Shown piece after piece: positions 30,913 to 39,766 of a DNA stretch of 64,000 nucleotides. A program made the position numbers and the translations under genes. The notes beneath the pieces are model-generated. The model was given only the letters and a program-made list of their open reading frames with translations. It did not search any database and was not told where the DNA came from. Origin of the DNA: Microvirga sp. ACRRW (GTDB lineage Bacteria; Pseudomonadota; Alphaproteobacteria; Rhizobiales; Beijerinckiaceae); the NCBI RefSeq assembly GCF_022346925.1, contig NZ_JAKRNJ010000008.1, positions 62,001 to 126,000 on the forward strand, given 5' to 3'. The stretch's first letter is position 1. Every line of letters begins with the position of its first letter.

Positions 30913-31260
30913 ATGGAGAGCCGCTTGTTCATTTCACCCGCTTTCGCTCAAGCGACCACCGGTACCGGTGGCGGCATGGATGCCATCATCCAGTTCGTCC
31001 CGTTCATCCTGATCTTCGTGATCATGTGGTTCCTGATCATTCGTCCCCAGCAGCGCCGGGTGAAGGCTCACCAGGAGATGATCAAGAACGTGCGTCGCGG
31101 CGACGTGGTCGTCACCTCCGGCGGCATCATCGGCAAGGTCACGAAGGTGCTCGAGGATTCGGCCGACGTCGAGGTCGAGATCTCGGACAACGTGAAGGTG
31201 AAAGTGGCTCGCGCCATGATCTCCGAGGTTCGCACCAAGAGCGAGCCGGTGAAGGCTTAA
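30913..31260 (+). CDS. yajC: preprotein translocase accessory subunit YajC
   Basis: A 115 aa single-pass inner-membrane protein that associates with SecDF. The membrane helix is at about residues 24-45 (F-V-P-F-I-L-I-F-V-I-M-W-F-L), followed by the invariant I-I-R-P-Q-Q-R-R-V-K and a small cytoplasmic domain with G-D-V-V-V-T-S-G-G-I-I-G-K-V. It precedes secD and secF on the same strand. Confidence 0.95.
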   Translation: MESRLFISPAFAQATTGTGGGMDAIIQFVPFILIFVIMWFLIIRPQQRRVKAHQEMIKNVRRGDVVVTSGGIIGKVTKVLEDSADVEVEISDNVKVKVARAMISEVRTKSEPVKA

Positions 31261-31268
31261 AAATAACG

Positions 31269-31302
31269 ACCGGCCCTCGGGCGAGAGCCCTTGAGGGCCG
31301 GT
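31269..31302 (+). other. strong hairpin between yajC and secD
   Basis: ACCGGCCCTC (31269-31278) pairs with GAGGGCCGGT (31293-31302), and inside it GGGC (31279-31282)/GCCC (31287-31290) closes a GAGA tetraloop, leaving a TT bulge. No T run follows, so it looks like a stability or attenuation structure within the yajC-secDF transcript, not a simple terminator. Confidence 0.6.
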
Positions 31303-31350
31303 TCGCCGCATTCCATGTGCGGCAAGTGTTTGAGAAAGGTTGAGCGGACG

Positions 31351-32958
31351 ATGCTGCGCTTCTCGAAGTCGAAGATCATCACCACCATGGCGATCATCAT
31401 CATCGGCCTGCTGCTGGCGGTGCCGAGCGCGATGTCGCCTGAGCAGCGCAAGGCTTATCTGGCCTCCGTTCCGAGCTGGGTGCCGTCCTGGCTCGTGCCT
31501 TCGCGCGCCATCGTGCTCGGCCTCGACCTGCAGGGCGGTTCTCACGTCCTCCTCCAGGTGGACGAAGCCGATCTCGTGCGCGGTCAGGTCACGCTCATGC
31601 GCGACGACGTGCGCCGCATCCTGCGCGATACCCGCGTCGCCTCGCAGAACGGCATTCAGACGATCCAGCGCGGCGTGCAGATCCGCGTGCCGAACGCAGC
31701 CGACCGCGAGCGCCTGATGCCTGCTCTGCGGCAACTGGCTCAGCCCACCGGCAATGCCGTTCTCGGCCAGACCGGCAATGCCAACATGGTCATCAACGAG
31801 ACGCCCGACGGCGCGATCTCGCTGACCCTGACGGATGCGGGCATCAACGAGCGCGTCCGCCGCGCCGTCGATCAATCCATCGAAGTCATCCGCCGCCGTA
31901 TCGACGCCACCGGCACCACGGAGCCGAGCATCCAGCGTCAGGGCGCGGACCGCGTTCTCGTCCAGGTTCCCGGCCTTCAGGACCCGCAACAGCTCAAGAC
32001 GCTTCTGGGCGAGACGGGTAATCTCGAATTCCGTCTGCTGGCTCAGGCTGGCGCCACGGACGTGGATCAGCTGCCCATGCGCGATGCAGGCGGCCAGCGT
32101 GTTCCCGTCGAGCGCCGCGTGATCGCCGAAGGCGGCGACCTGACGGATGCTCAGGCCGCGTTCGATTCACAGACCAACCAGCCCATCGTGAACTTCCGCT
32201 TCAACATCCGCGGCGCGCAGCGCTTCGGTCAGGCGACGACGGAAAACCTGGGCCGCCAGCTCGCCATCGTTCTGGACAACGAGGTGATCTCCGCGCCCAC
32301 GATCCAGTCGCCCATCACCGGCGGCTCGGGACAGATCTCGGGCAGCTTCACCATCGAGCAGGTGAATAACCTCGCCGTGCTGCTGCGCTCCGGCGCGCTG
32401 CCCGCCAAGCTCACCATCGTCGAAGAGCGCACTGTCGGCCCCGGCCTCGGCCGCGACTCCATCGAGGCGGGCAAGATGGCGACCTATGTGGCCGGCATCT
32501 TCGTCATCATCTTCATGTTCGCCACCTACGGCGTGTTCGGCCTCATCGCCAACATCGCGCTGCTCGTCCATGTGGGCCTGATCTTCGGCCTCATGTCGGT
32601 GCTGGAAGCCACGCTGACGCTTCCCGGTATCGCAGGCATCGTGCTCACCATCGGCACGGCTGTGGACTCGAACGTGCTGATCTACGAGCGCATCCGCGAA
32701 GAAGTGAAGTCGGGCCGTTCCATCGTCTCCGGCGTTCAGGCCGGTTTCGACCGGGCGTTTGCGACCATCGTGGACTCGAACAGCACCATGGCCATTGCCG
32801 CCGTGATCCTGTTCTTCCTCGGCTCCGGTCCCGTTCGCGGCTTCGCGGTCGTGTTCATTCTCGGCATCCTCACGACGGTGATCACCGCCGTTACCCTGAC
32901 GCGCATGATGATTGCGCTCTGGTATCAGTGGATGCGTCCCAAAGTCCTTCCGTTCTAA
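31351..32958 (+). CDS. secD: protein translocase subunit SecD
   Basis: RND-type membrane subunit that uses the proton gradient to pull proteins through SecYEG. It has a first membrane helix (about residues 8-26), the D1 motif L-G-L-D-L-Q-G-G-S-H, a large periplasmic domain (about 55-350), and five C-terminal helices beginning V-G-P-G-L-G-R-D-S-I with G-T-A-V-D-S-N-V-L-I-Y-E-R. Length is 535 aa. ATG 31351 (MLRFSKSK) is preferred to the open-frame start at 31291, because the earlier part overlaps the hairpin. Followed by secF after 12 bp. Confidence 0.95.
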   Translation: MLRFSKSKIITTMAIIIIGLLLAVPSAMSPEQRKAYLASVPSWVPSWLVPSRAIVLGLDLQGGSHVLLQVDEADLVRGQVTLMRDDVRRILRDTRVASQNGIQTIQRGVQIRVPNAADRERLMPALRQLAQPTGNAVLGQTGNANMVINETPDGAISLTLTDAGINERVRRAVDQSIEVIRRRIDATGTTEPSIQRQGADRVLVQVPGLQDPQQLKTLLGETGNLEFRLLAQAGATDVDQLPMRDAGGQRVPVERRVIAEGGDLTDAQAAFDSQTNQPIVNFRFNIRGAQRFGQATTENLGRQLAIVLDNEVISAPTIQSPITGGSGQISGSFTIEQVNNLAVLLRSGALPAKLTIVEERTVGPGLGRDSIEAGKMATYVAGIFVIIFMFATYGVFGLIANIALLVHVGLIFGLMSVLEATLTLPGIAGIVLTIGTAVDSNVLIYERIREEVKSGRSIVSGVQAGFDRAFATIVDSNSTMAIAAVILFFLGSGPVRGFAVVFILGILTTVITAVTLTRMMIALWYQWMRPKVLPF

Positions 32959-32970
32959 GGAGTTAGTATC

Positions 32971-33909
32971 GTGCGCCTCATTCGCCTCTGGCCCGAAAAC
33001 TCCCATTTCGACTTCATGCGCTTCCGGCGCTTCTCGTTCCCGCTGTCGGCGCTGATTTCCATCGCCACAGCGATCATGCTCATGACCATGGGTCTGAACT
33101 TCGGCATCGACTTCACGGGCGGTACGCTCATGGAGATTCAGGCCAAGTCCGGCCAGGCCAACGTCGCCCAGATCCGCCAGACCGCCGAAGGCTTCGGCTT
33201 CGGCGAGGTCGAGGTGCAGGAATTCGGGACAGTGGGCGAGGTCTCGCTGCGCTTCCCCACGCAGCCCGGTGGCGAAGCCGCTCAGGCAGGCGTGGTGCAG
33301 AAGGCGCGCGACACCTTCAGCAACGAGTACGATTTCCGCCGCGTCGAGACGGTGGGTCCGCGCGTGTCGGGCGAGCTTGTCCAGTCCGGCACCATCGGCA
33401 TCGTTCTCTCGGTGCTCGCGGTTCTGTTCTATCTCTGGTTCCGCTTCGAGCGTGAGCTGGCGGTGGCCTCGATTATCGGTACGCTCCACGACATCGTGCT
33501 CACCATCGGCTTCTTCGTGATTACCCGTCACGAGTTCAACATGACCTCGATTGCGGCGATCCTCACCATCGTGGGCTACTCGCTCAACGAAACCGTGGTG
33601 GTGTTCGACCGTACCCGCGAACTCATGCGCCGCTACAAGACCATGCCGGCGGAAGAGCTGCTGAACCTGTCGATCAACCACACCATGTCCCGCACGATCA
33701 TGACGGCGGCGACCACGGCTTTGTCGCTTCTGGCTCTCGTGCTCTTCGGCGGTCAGGCGATCCAGGGCTTCGCCCAGGTCATGCTCTACGGAGTGGTGAT
33801 CTGTACGTATTCGGCCATCTGCATCTCCTCGCCCATGCTGATCTATATCGGCCTGCGCGGATCCGAGACCGTGAAGGTGCCGGAGGGCAAGGCCGCAGCC
33901 GCGGAGTAA
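32971..33909 (+). CDS. secF: protein translocase subunit SecF
   Basis: Partner of SecD. The 312 aa protein has an N-terminal helix followed by G-I-D-F-T-G-G-T, a short periplasmic domain, and five C-terminal helices with V-G-P-R-V-S-G-E-L and I-V-G-Y-S-L-N-E-T-V-V-V-F-D-R. The GTG start at 32971 is backed by AAGGAG at 32957-32962, partly inside the secD stop region. Confidence 0.95.
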   Translation: MRLIRLWPENSHFDFMRFRRFSFPLSALISIATAIMLMTMGLNFGIDFTGGTLMEIQAKSGQANVAQIRQTAEGFGFGEVEVQEFGTVGEVSLRFPTQPGGEAAQAGVVQKARDTFSNEYDFRRVETVGPRVSGELVQSGTIGIVLSVLAVLFYLWFRFERELAVASIIGTLHDIVLTIGFFVITRHEFNMTSIAAILTIVGYSLNETVVVFDRTRELMRRYKTMPAEELLNLSINHTMSRTIMTAATTALSLLALVLFGGQAIQGFAQVMLYGVVICTYSAICISSPMLIYIGLRGSETVKVPEGKAAAAE

Positions 33910-33913
33910 AACC

Positions 33914-34300
33914 ATGAGCGATGGCCGCCTGTATGACGGTTTCGTCCCCGGACGCTTTCCGATCGATGCCTACGGCAATGGCGGCTTTCGCTTCGCGGAC
34001 ATGTCCCATCGTGGCTCGATCCTCGCGCTGCCGTCAGGCATCAAGGCTTGGCCCATCAGCTCCATCAAGGGGCTGACCGACGCGGTGTTGGAGCCGATCT
34101 TTGCGGAAGCCGATGAGATAGAACTGCTGCTCATCGGCACGGGCGTGGATGTGGCCGCCATTCCGGCAAGCCTGCGCGAACGCTTCCGCGAAGCCGGTAT
34201 CGGCCTTGACGTGATGCAGACGGGGGCTGCCGCGCGCACCTACAACATCCTGCTGGCGGAAAACCGCAAGGTTGCCGCTGCCCTCATTGCCGTCGCGTAG
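33914..34300 (+). CDS. Mth938-like domain protein (DUF498)
   Basis: A 128 aa cytoplasmic protein of the Mth938/AAMDC family, with the family phrases Y-G-N-G-G-F-R-F, I-E-L-L-L-I-G-T-G and Y-N-I-L-L-A-E-N-R-K-V-A-A-A-L-I-A-V. Human and mitochondrial relatives (NDUFAF3) assist complex I assembly. The adjacent gene resembles NDUFAF6, so a role in complex I or membrane protein biogenesis is possible, but bacterial function is unproven. It starts 4 bp after secF. Confidence 0.85.
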   Translation: MSDGRLYDGFVPGRFPIDAYGNGGFRFADMSHRGSILALPSGIKAWPISSIKGLTDAVLEPIFAEADEIELLLIGTGVDVAAIPASLRERFREAGIGLDVMQTGAAARTYNILLAENRKVAAALIAVA

Positions 34301-34301
34301 A

Positions 34302-35144
34302 ATGGCTGAAAATCCATCCAACTTCGATCATTGCGCCGAGCTTGTGCGCGAGGCCGATCCCGACCGCTATTTCGCGAGCCTTCTCGCGCCCGCTGACAAG
34401 CGGCCTTATCTCCACGCGCTCTACGCCTTTAATTTCGAGATCGCGCGCGTGCGTGAATCCGTGCGTGAGCCGATGCTGGGCGAGATCCGCCTGCAATGGT
34501 GGCGCGATGCACTGCAGGGCGAGGCGAGGGGCGACGTGCGGGCCAATCCCATCGCTGCCGCGCTCGACGATACCATCGTCAAGTTCCGTCTGCCCCGGCA
34601 ATCCTTCGTCGATCTGATCGATGCACGCATGTTCGATCTCTACGACGATCCCATGCCGAGCTTGAACGATCTGGAAGGCTATTGCGGAGAGACCTCCTCT
34701 AGCCTGATCCAGCTCTCCAGCATCATCCTCAACGACGGCAAGGACCCCGGCACGGCGGATGCCGCAGGCCATGCGGGCGTGGCCTATGCCGTCACAGGAT
34801 TGCTTCGCGCCTTCCCGATCCACGCACGGCAAGGCCAGCTCTACATGCCTGTCGATATTCTGGCCCATCACGGCGTGGTGCGCGATGACATCGTGACCGG
34901 GCGCGGTGGGCCTGGGCTTAAAAATGCGCTCGCCGACATGCGCGCCGTCGCACGCCGCCATCTCGCTCAGGTACGGACATTGCGTTCCACGATCCCGTCA
35001 GCGGCGGAGCCTGCCTTCCGTCCGCTGGCATTGGTGGAGCCTTACCTGAAGGCGATGGAGAAGCGCGATTACGACCCGCTGCACACGCCGGTCGACCTCC
35101 CGCAATGGCGTAAGATTTGGGGACTCTGGCGCGGGCCGTTTTAG
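34302..35144 (+). CDS. squalene/phytoene synthase family protein (NDUFAF6-like)
   Basis: A 280 aa member of the squalene/phytoene synthase fold, with R-Y-F-A-S-L-L-A-P, L-Q-W-W-R-D-A-L and an E-G-Y-C-G-E-T-S-S block. The paired D-x-x-x-D prenyl-diphosphate motifs of true synthases are weak or missing, as in NDUFAF6 relatives, so it may not be an isoprenoid enzyme. ATG 34302 lies one base after the Mth938-like stop. This secDF-Mth938-SQS order is common in Rhizobiales. Confidence 0.8.
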   Translation: MAENPSNFDHCAELVREADPDRYFASLLAPADKRPYLHALYAFNFEIARVRESVREPMLGEIRLQWWRDALQGEARGDVRANPIAAALDDTIVKFRLPRQSFVDLIDARMFDLYDDPMPSLNDLEGYCGETSSSLIQLSSIILNDGKDPGTADAAGHAGVAYAVTGLLRAFPIHARQGQLYMPVDILAHHGVVRDDIVTGRGGPGLKNALADMRAVARRHLAQVRTLRSTIPSAAEPAFRPLALVEPYLKAMEKRDYDPLHTPVDLPQWRKIWGLWRGPF

Positions 35145-35164
35145 GAACGGGCGCGGCCCTCAGT

Positions 35165-35343
35165 GTCATCCCCGCGAAGGCGGGGATCCATAACCACGAT
35201 GGAAAGAGAAAAGCACAGCGGGACATACCCGCTTCAATCAGCGCCCATGGTGTTTATGGGTTCCCGCCCTCGCGGGAATGACAGTGGAGGTTCAGGGGCT
35301 CTGTTCTGATAACGATCCCGGATCGCCTCATGGCGTCCGGGAT
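35165..35343. repeat. REP-like palindromes (three units)
   Basis: Unit 1 ATCCCCGC-GAAG-GCGGGGAT (35168-35187) and unit 2 TTCCCGC-CCTC-GCGGGAA (35261-35278) carry GTCAT/ATGAC heads in inverted order, like a BIME pair. Unit 3 pairs ATCCCGGA (35315-35322) with TCCGGGAT (35336-35343). They fill the gap between two convergent genes. Confidence 0.65.
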
Positions 35344-35355
35344 GACGAGTGTAAA

Positions 35356-36774
35356 CTACTCCGCAGCCGCCGGCATGTTCGCCGCAGACAGCCACGCCGC
35401 GAGATCGACGCGCGCGCGATCCGTCAGCATCTTCTTCTTCGCCATCGCCTTGGCCGAGCCGCGCAGGCGCTTGCCGTCTTCCGATTTCGGCGATGCATCG
35501 AGCGGCGGGAAGAGGCCGAAGTTCACGTTCATGGGCTGGAACGAGCGTGGACCTTCATCGATGGTCTCGATGTGGCCGCCGGTGATGTGGTTGATGAGCG
35601 CGCCGAGCGCCGTGGTGTGCGGCAGCGGTTGGATCGGGCGGCCGAGACGCTCGGCTGCAGCGAAGCGGCCTGTCATGAGGCCGACTGCGGCGCTTTCCAC
35701 ATAGCCCTCGCATCCGGTGATCTGGCCCGCGAAGCGCAGGCGCGGCATCGCCTTCAGGCGCAGCGTCGGATCGAGGAGCTTGGGAGAGTTGAGATAGGTG
35801 TTGCGGTGAATGCCGCCCAGACGCGCGAACTCGGCGTTCTCGAGGCCAGGGATCATGCGGATGATGTCGCCCTGCGCGCCGTATTTCAGCTTGGTCTGGA
35901 AGCCCACCATATTGAACAGGGTGCCGAGCGCATTGTCCTGGCGCAGCTGCACGATGGCATAGGGCTTCACTTCCGGATTGCGCGGATTGGTGAGGCCGAC
36001 GGGCTTCATGGGGCCGTGGCGCAGGGTCTCGCGGCCACGCTCGGCCATGACCTCGATGGGCAGGCAGCCGTCGAAGTAGGGCGTGTTCGCCTCCCACTCC
36101 TTGAACTCGGTCTTGTCGCCTGCGATCAGCGCATCGATGAAGGCGTCGTACTGCTCCTTCGTCATGGGGCAGTTGATGTAATCCTTGCCCGTGCCGCCGG
36201 GGCCGACCTTGTCGTAGCGCGACTGGAACCACGCCACGTCCATGTTGATGGACTCGCGATAGACGATGGGCGCGATGGCGTCGAAGAAGGCGAGCGACGT
36301 CTCGCCCGTGAGCCCGAGGATCGCTTCGGCCAGTGCCGGCGAGGTGAGGGGGCCGGTGGCGACGATGACGGAGGACCATTCCTCCGGCGGAAGGCCACCA
36401 ATCTCGCCGCGCTCGATGGTGACGAGCGGATGCGCTTCGAGCGCCGCCGTCACCGCATCGGAAAAGCCGTCGCGGTCGACAGCCAGCGCGCCGCCTGCGG
36501 GCACCTGGTTGGCGTCGCCCTTCGCCATGATGAGCGAGCCCAGCGTGCGCATCTCCTGATGCAGCAGTCCGACGGCGTTAGTATCGGCATCGTCCGAGCG
36601 GAAGGAGTTGGAGCAGACGAGCTCGGCAAGACCTTGCGTCTTGTGCGCGTCGGTGCCGCGCACGGGGCGCATCTCGTGGAGGATGACAGGAACACCGGCC
36701 TGCGCAATCTGCCAGGTGGCTTCGGAGCCTGCGAGGCCGCCGCCGATGACGTGAATGGGTTCGATCTTGCTCAT
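35356..36774 (-). CDS. trmFO: tRNA (uracil-54-C5)-methyltransferase, folate-dependent
   Basis: FAD-dependent enzyme that makes ribothymidine at tRNA position 54 using methylenetetrahydrofolate. The FAD loop G-G-G-L-A-G-S-E-A is at residues 11-19. The diagnostic blocks L-V-C-S-N-S-F-R-S and [11 protein letters not shown] follow, the first with the catalytic cysteine region. About 472 aa. AGGAG lies 7 bp before ATG 36774 but only 1 bp before an in-frame ATG at 36780, so 36774 is the more likely start. Confidence 0.93.
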   Translation of the reverse strand: MSKIEPIHVIGGGLAGSEATWQIAQAGVPVILHEMRPVRGTDAHKTQGLAELVCSNSFRSDDADTNAVGLLHQEMRTLGSLIMAKGDANQVPAGGALAVDRDGFSDAVTAALEAHPLVTIERGEIGGLPPEEWSSVIVATGPLTSPALAEAILGLTGETSLAFFDAIAPIVYRESINMDVAWFQSRYDKVGPGGTGKDYINCPMTKEQYDAFIDALIAGDKTEFKEWEANTPYFDGCLPIEVMAERGRETLRHGPMKPVGLTNPRNPEVKPYAIVQLRQDNALGTLFNMVGFQTKLKYGAQGDIIRMIPGLENAEFARLGGIHRNTYLNSPKLLDPTLRLKAMPRLRFAGQITGCEGYVESAAVGLMTGRFAAAERLGRPIQPLPHTTALGALINHITGGHIETIDEGPRSFQPMNVNFGLFPPLDASPKSEDGKRLRGSAKAMAKKKMLTDRARVDLAAWLSAANMPAAAE

Positions 36775-36872
36775 GGTCATTCTCCTAGCACATCGCGCGG
36801 GCCCAAGCGGGCCGCGCTAGCAAAAAGTGGCTCCGTTTTTTCGCGTCAGGCGATGCGCCGTTTAAAGACTGG

Positions 36873-36921
36873 AGCATCGGATTAAGTCCCAAAAGTGCAA
36901 TCCACTTTTGGGTCCGATGCT
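36873..36921. repeat. large nested palindrome upstream of trmFO
   Basis: Outer arms AGCATCGGA (36873-36881) and TCCGATGCT (36913-36921) enclose inner arms CCCAAAAGTG (36888-36897) and CACTTTTGGG (36903-36912), with a 6-base bulge on one side. The form suggests a dispersed Rhizobiales-type palindromic repeat. It lies between divergent trmFO and the SDR gene. Confidence 0.6.
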
Positions 36922-36990
36922 TCGGGAGCTTGTTGACTCCCATGGGGGCGCTGGTCAAGCTGGGCCTGTGTTTTCTGGAAAAGGTGCGCC

Positions 36991-37749
36991 ATGCAAACGA
37001 AGCGGCCCGTGGTCCTTATTACAGGCGGCAGCCGGGGCATAGGGGCTTCGATCGCGCAGCTTGCCGCCTCGCGCGGCTATGATCTGGCCATCACATACCG
37101 CTCCGAGAGCGCGGCTGCGGACGAGGTCGTCGAGATTTGCCGCGCTGCAGGCGTGGAGGCTTTGGCCTTTCAGGGCGATGTTGCAGCGGAAGAGGACGTG
37201 CTGCGCCTGTTCGATGAGGTGGAGGAGCGGCTCGGGCCTCTCTCCCATGTGGTGAACAATGCGGGCATCACGGGCAAGTCGGGCAAGCTCGCGGAAACCT
37301 CGGCCGAGACGATCCGCGCCTGCATCGACATCAATGTCACGGGTGCCATCTTCGTGGCGCGCGAAGCGGCGCGGCGCTTGTCGCAGAGCCGGGGCGGGCA
37401 GGGCGGCTCCATCGTCAACATCTCGTCCGTGGCGGCCGTGCTCGGCAGCCCCAACGAATATGTCTGGTATGCGGCCTCGAAGGGAGCCATCGACTCGCTG
37501 ACTATCGGACTGGCGCGGGAACTTGCGACCGAGGGCGTGCGGGTCAATGCTGTGTCGCCGGGCATGACGCGAACCGACATCCATGAGCGCAGCACCCAGG
37601 ATGCGGGCCGTCTGCAGCGCCTGTTGCCCTTCATTCCCATGAAGCGGATCGGCGAGCCTCAGGAGATTGCTGAGGCGGTGCTGTTCCTGATGTCGGACGC
37701 CGCATCCTATATCACCGGGGCCGTTTTGCCGGTGACGGGCGGCAGGTAG
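36991..37749 (+). CDS. SDR family oxidoreductase (FabG-like)
   Basis: A 252 aa classical short-chain dehydrogenase/reductase. The cofactor loop T-G-G-S-R-G-I-G is at 11-18, followed by N-N-A-G-I-T, N-I-S-S-V and Y160-A-A-S-K164, the catalytic Y and K. R at the end of the second strand (T-Y-R-S-E) suggests NADP(H) preference. The C-terminus G-A-V-L-P-V-T-G-G-R is typical of glucose/3-oxoacyl reductases. The substrate cannot be deduced; no pathway genes are nearby. Confidence 0.85.
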   Translation: MQTKRPVVLITGGSRGIGASIAQLAASRGYDLAITYRSESAAADEVVEICRAAGVEALAFQGDVAAEEDVLRLFDEVEERLGPLSHVVNNAGITGKSGKLAETSAETIRACIDINVTGAIFVAREAARRLSQSRGGQGGSIVNISSVAAVLGSPNEYVWYAASKGAIDSLTIGLARELATEGVRVNAVSPGMTRTDIHERSTQDAGRLQRLLPFIPMKRIGEPQEIAEAVLFLMSDAASYITGAVLPVTGGR

Positions 37750-37815
37750 GCTCTTGACCTGCCTTCCGTTTCGGCAGGGAGGCACATTCTAGAGGCACCG
37801 GAAAACAGGGCCCTG

Positions 37816-37844
37816 AAAAAGAAAACGCCCGCTTGAGGCGGGCG
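37816..37844 (-). terminator. terminator of the DUF1127 gene
   Basis: Read on the minus strand, CGCCCGC and GCGGGCG (37838-37844 and 37826-37832) form a 7-bp stem with a 5-base loop, followed by TTTTCTTTTT (37816-37825). It lies 30 bp after the DUF1127 stop. Confidence 0.85.
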
Positions 37845-37873
37845 AGAACCTTATGCTGCAGTGCAGCTAATTC

Positions 37874-38029
37874 TTAGGCGACAGCATGCTCGCGAGCGAT
37901 GCTCTCGATCTGGAAGCGGGAGATGCCGAGATCGTCGAGCTCGCGGTCCGAAAGCAGGGACAGCTCACGGACGGTATCGCGATAACGCATGTAGGCGCGG
38001 ACTTTAGAGAGGACGTAGGACACGAACAT
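37874..38029 (-). CDS. DUF1127 small protein
   Basis: A 51 aa protein: an arginine-rich first half (K-V-R-A-Y-M-R-Y-R-D-T-V-R-E-L), then the DUF1127 core L-S-D-R-E-L-D-D-L-G-I-S-R-F-Q-I and an A-R-E-H-A-V-A end. AAGGAG 6 bp before the ATG. Small arginine-rich DUF1127 proteins are known in alphaproteobacteria to influence RNA turnover and phosphate or carbon metabolism. The gene has its own strong terminator, which fits an abundant stand-alone mRNA. Confidence 0.85.
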   Translation of the reverse strand: MFVSYVLSKVRAYMRYRDTVRELSLLSDRELDDLGISRFQIESIAREHAVA

Positions 38030-38395
38030 TGGAAACTCCTTCAGTTAGCCGGCCCCTGTGACCGGCGGCCTTTGTTCTTGCTGTGTGCAATGCAGCATAT
38101 AAGGGTGAGCGCTGCGAAAGAGGAGTGGTAATAATGTAGGTCTGTTATGCTTTAGTAGCATAGCGCCCTAATGTGACGTTAACGGAGCCTGAGCCTCGGG
38201 AATGCCTTCCGATTGGGCAATCAGAGGCATATGCCGTGGCTTAAACTGGCTCAGCCGTCATCCCCGGACTTGTTCCGGGGATCCACATCTTACGCGGTCG
38301 AAGGCGTGGATGGCCGGGTCAAGCCCGGCCATGACGCTGAAATGGAAAAAGCCCCAGCAAAACCGGGGCTTTTGTCCTGAGGTGCTGGCCGACTT
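38030..38395. other. 366-bp intergenic region with REP-like pair
   Basis: Holds the upstream region of the DUF1127 gene (a TATATG-like -10 on the minus strand near 38097-38102). It also holds a REP pair: ATCCCCGGA/TCCGGGGAT (38260-38268 and 38274-38282) and TGGCCGGG/CCCGGCCA (38311-38318 and 38324-38331), with GTCATC/ATGAC heads pointing in opposite directions. The terminator of the RTX gene follows. No protein gene seen. Confidence 0.6.
38346..38374 (-). terminator. terminator of the first RTX gene
   Basis: On the minus strand AGCCCC (revcomp of 38365-38370) and GGGGCT (revcomp of 38350-38355) form a stem around GGTTTTGCT, flanked by A and T runs (CAAAAG before, TTTTTC after). Ends 21 bp after the stop codon. 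Confidence 0.75.
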
Positions 38396-39279
38396 TACAG
38401 GACGTAGAAGTCAGCCTTCGTGATGGCCAGCCCTGCCTGGAGCTGGGCGATCTTGATGGCCGCGACGCCGCCCTTGCCGTCGGCATCGTAAAGCAGGGCT
38501 CCCGTGCCTTTGTTGTAGATGATGCGATCCGTCGAATCCGCGGCGGCCTTGCCGACCCGGAACGCAGCGCCGGAGAGCCAGCCGTCCGGGCCGAGCCTCG
38601 TGAAGATCTTGTTGTCGAGCATGATCGTGTCGTCGACGGGCTTGAAGTCCTTGATCGTGTCGACATTGTTTCGCGACGGGGTGGCGTCGAAGACGAAGTA
38701 ATCGCGTCCAGCACCGCCCGTGAGGGTGTCGCTGTCGAGCCCGCCGCTCAAGTAATCGCTTCCGTTGCCGCCGCTCAGCACGTCGCGGCCCGTGCCGCCA
38801 TAGAGATCGTCGTCCCCATTGAGGCCGTAGATCTTGTCGTTTCCGGCATCGCCGAAAAGAGTGTCATTGCCGCCGTAGGAATAGATCAGGTCGTTGCCTT
38901 TGCCGCCCCGGATCAGGTCTGCGTAATCGTTGCCGTAGAAAGTATCGTGCCCGGCATTGAGCACCATGTACCAGTCGTAGCCTTCGAGCTCATCGACATT
39001 GGTGTAGAGATTCAGATCCTTGATCAGCAGGACATCGGCTTCGAAATTCTCATACAGCAGATCGTGGATGACGATGTCGTAGCCGTTGCTGGAATACCAG
39101 GCGGTGTAGCGGTCGATCAAGCTGCTGCCGTTCACATCAAAGACGGCGACCTCTCCGTCATCGTAAGTGTTGACTGTCTCGATATAGGGATTGACCCCTA
39201 CGAACGACCATCCGGACGGGCTGGTGCTCGACATGTCGAAACCAACACCGGCGGCATTGAACGCTTGAAAAATTGCCAT
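38395..39279 (-). CDS. RTX calcium-binding protein (short)
   Basis: A 294 aa secreted-type protein. The N-terminal part (1-110) is unrelated to known domains I recognise; residues about 112-195 hold RTX nonapeptides of the G-G-x-G-x-D-x-U-x type (G-G-K-G-N-D-L-I-Y, G-D-A-G-N-D-K-I-Y, G-G-N-G-S-D-Y-L-S). The last 95 residues are the same C-terminal module seen in the RTX genes at 46982 and 52692 (Y-F-V-F-D-A to Y-D-A-D-G-K-G, ending F-Y-V-L). RTX proteins are exported by type I systems through their C-terminus and fold on binding calcium outside. No exporter is nearby, and there is no Sec signal. Confidence 0.85.
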   Translation of the reverse strand: MAIFQAFNAAGVGFDMSSTSPSGWSFVGVNPYIETVNTYDDGEVAVFDVNGSSLIDRYTAWYSSNGYDIVIHDLLYENFEADVLLIKDLNLYTNVDELEGYDWYMVLNAGHDTFYGNDYADLIRGGKGNDLIYSYGGNDTLFGDAGNDKIYGLNGDDDLYGGTGRDVLSGGNGSDYLSGGLDSDTLTGGAGRDYFVFDATPSRNNVDTIKDFKPVDDTIMLDNKIFTRLGPDGWLSGAAFRVGKAAADSTDRIIYNKGTGALLYDADGKGGVAAIKIAQLQAGLAITKADFYVL

Positions 39280-39437
39280 TTGCGGCGCATCCCCACTGAG
39301 TAACCTGATAACCTTAGGGTGAAGGAGTGAAGCTGAACTTAAGCTGCACAGCTTCGACAGGTTTTCGTCAGCGTCGATGCTTGGTTACCGAAGTGTAAAG
39401 CGACAGCTTTTCTCTCGCATGGAGCAAATGCGAAGCT

Positions 39438-39719
39438 TCAGCGGGACAACCCTTGCACCCTGATGAACGCGCGGGCAGGGCCATATTCGGTCTGCTTTCG
39501 AATATCCAGCTGAACACGCCCGCTGGCCTGGTTCGTGAAGTTGTCCTTCTTGCGGCTGTCCGTCGAGCGAAGGATGGTCTCGGCGCGAACCCGGCCGCCG
39601 ATGCGCACGCAGGTATCCGAGCTCTGAAGCATGGCGAAGCCGGGAGGGCAGGACGAAGCCGCCTGCGCGGCGCCCATGGGGAGCGCGAGTGCCCAGAAGA
39701 TGAGTCCGAGATGCTTCAT
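39438..39719 (-). CDS. small secreted protein resembling the N-terminus of Porin_2
   Basis: A 93 aa protein with a signal peptide (M-K-H-L-G-L-I-F-W-A-L-A-L-P-M-G-A-A-Q-A-A). The mature part copies the opening of Rhizobiales porins: S-D-T-C-V-R-I-G-G-R-V-R-A-E, then G-R-V-Q-L-D-I-R-K-Q-T-E-Y-G-P-A-R-A-F-I-R-V. It stops where a full porin would continue into the barrel. It could be a remnant or a stand-alone small family; downstream sequence shows no continuation of the frame. Start 39719 is chosen for the signal peptide. Confidence 0.65.
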   Translation of the reverse strand: MKHLGLIFWALALPMGAAQAASSCPPGFAMLQSSDTCVRIGGRVRAETILRSTDSRKKDNFTNQASGRVQLDIRKQTEYGPARAFIRVQGLSR

Positions 39720-39766
39720 GGCTCCCAGTCTAGCTGCTGGGAGCCATGAAGCAAAGGAGACGCAAT

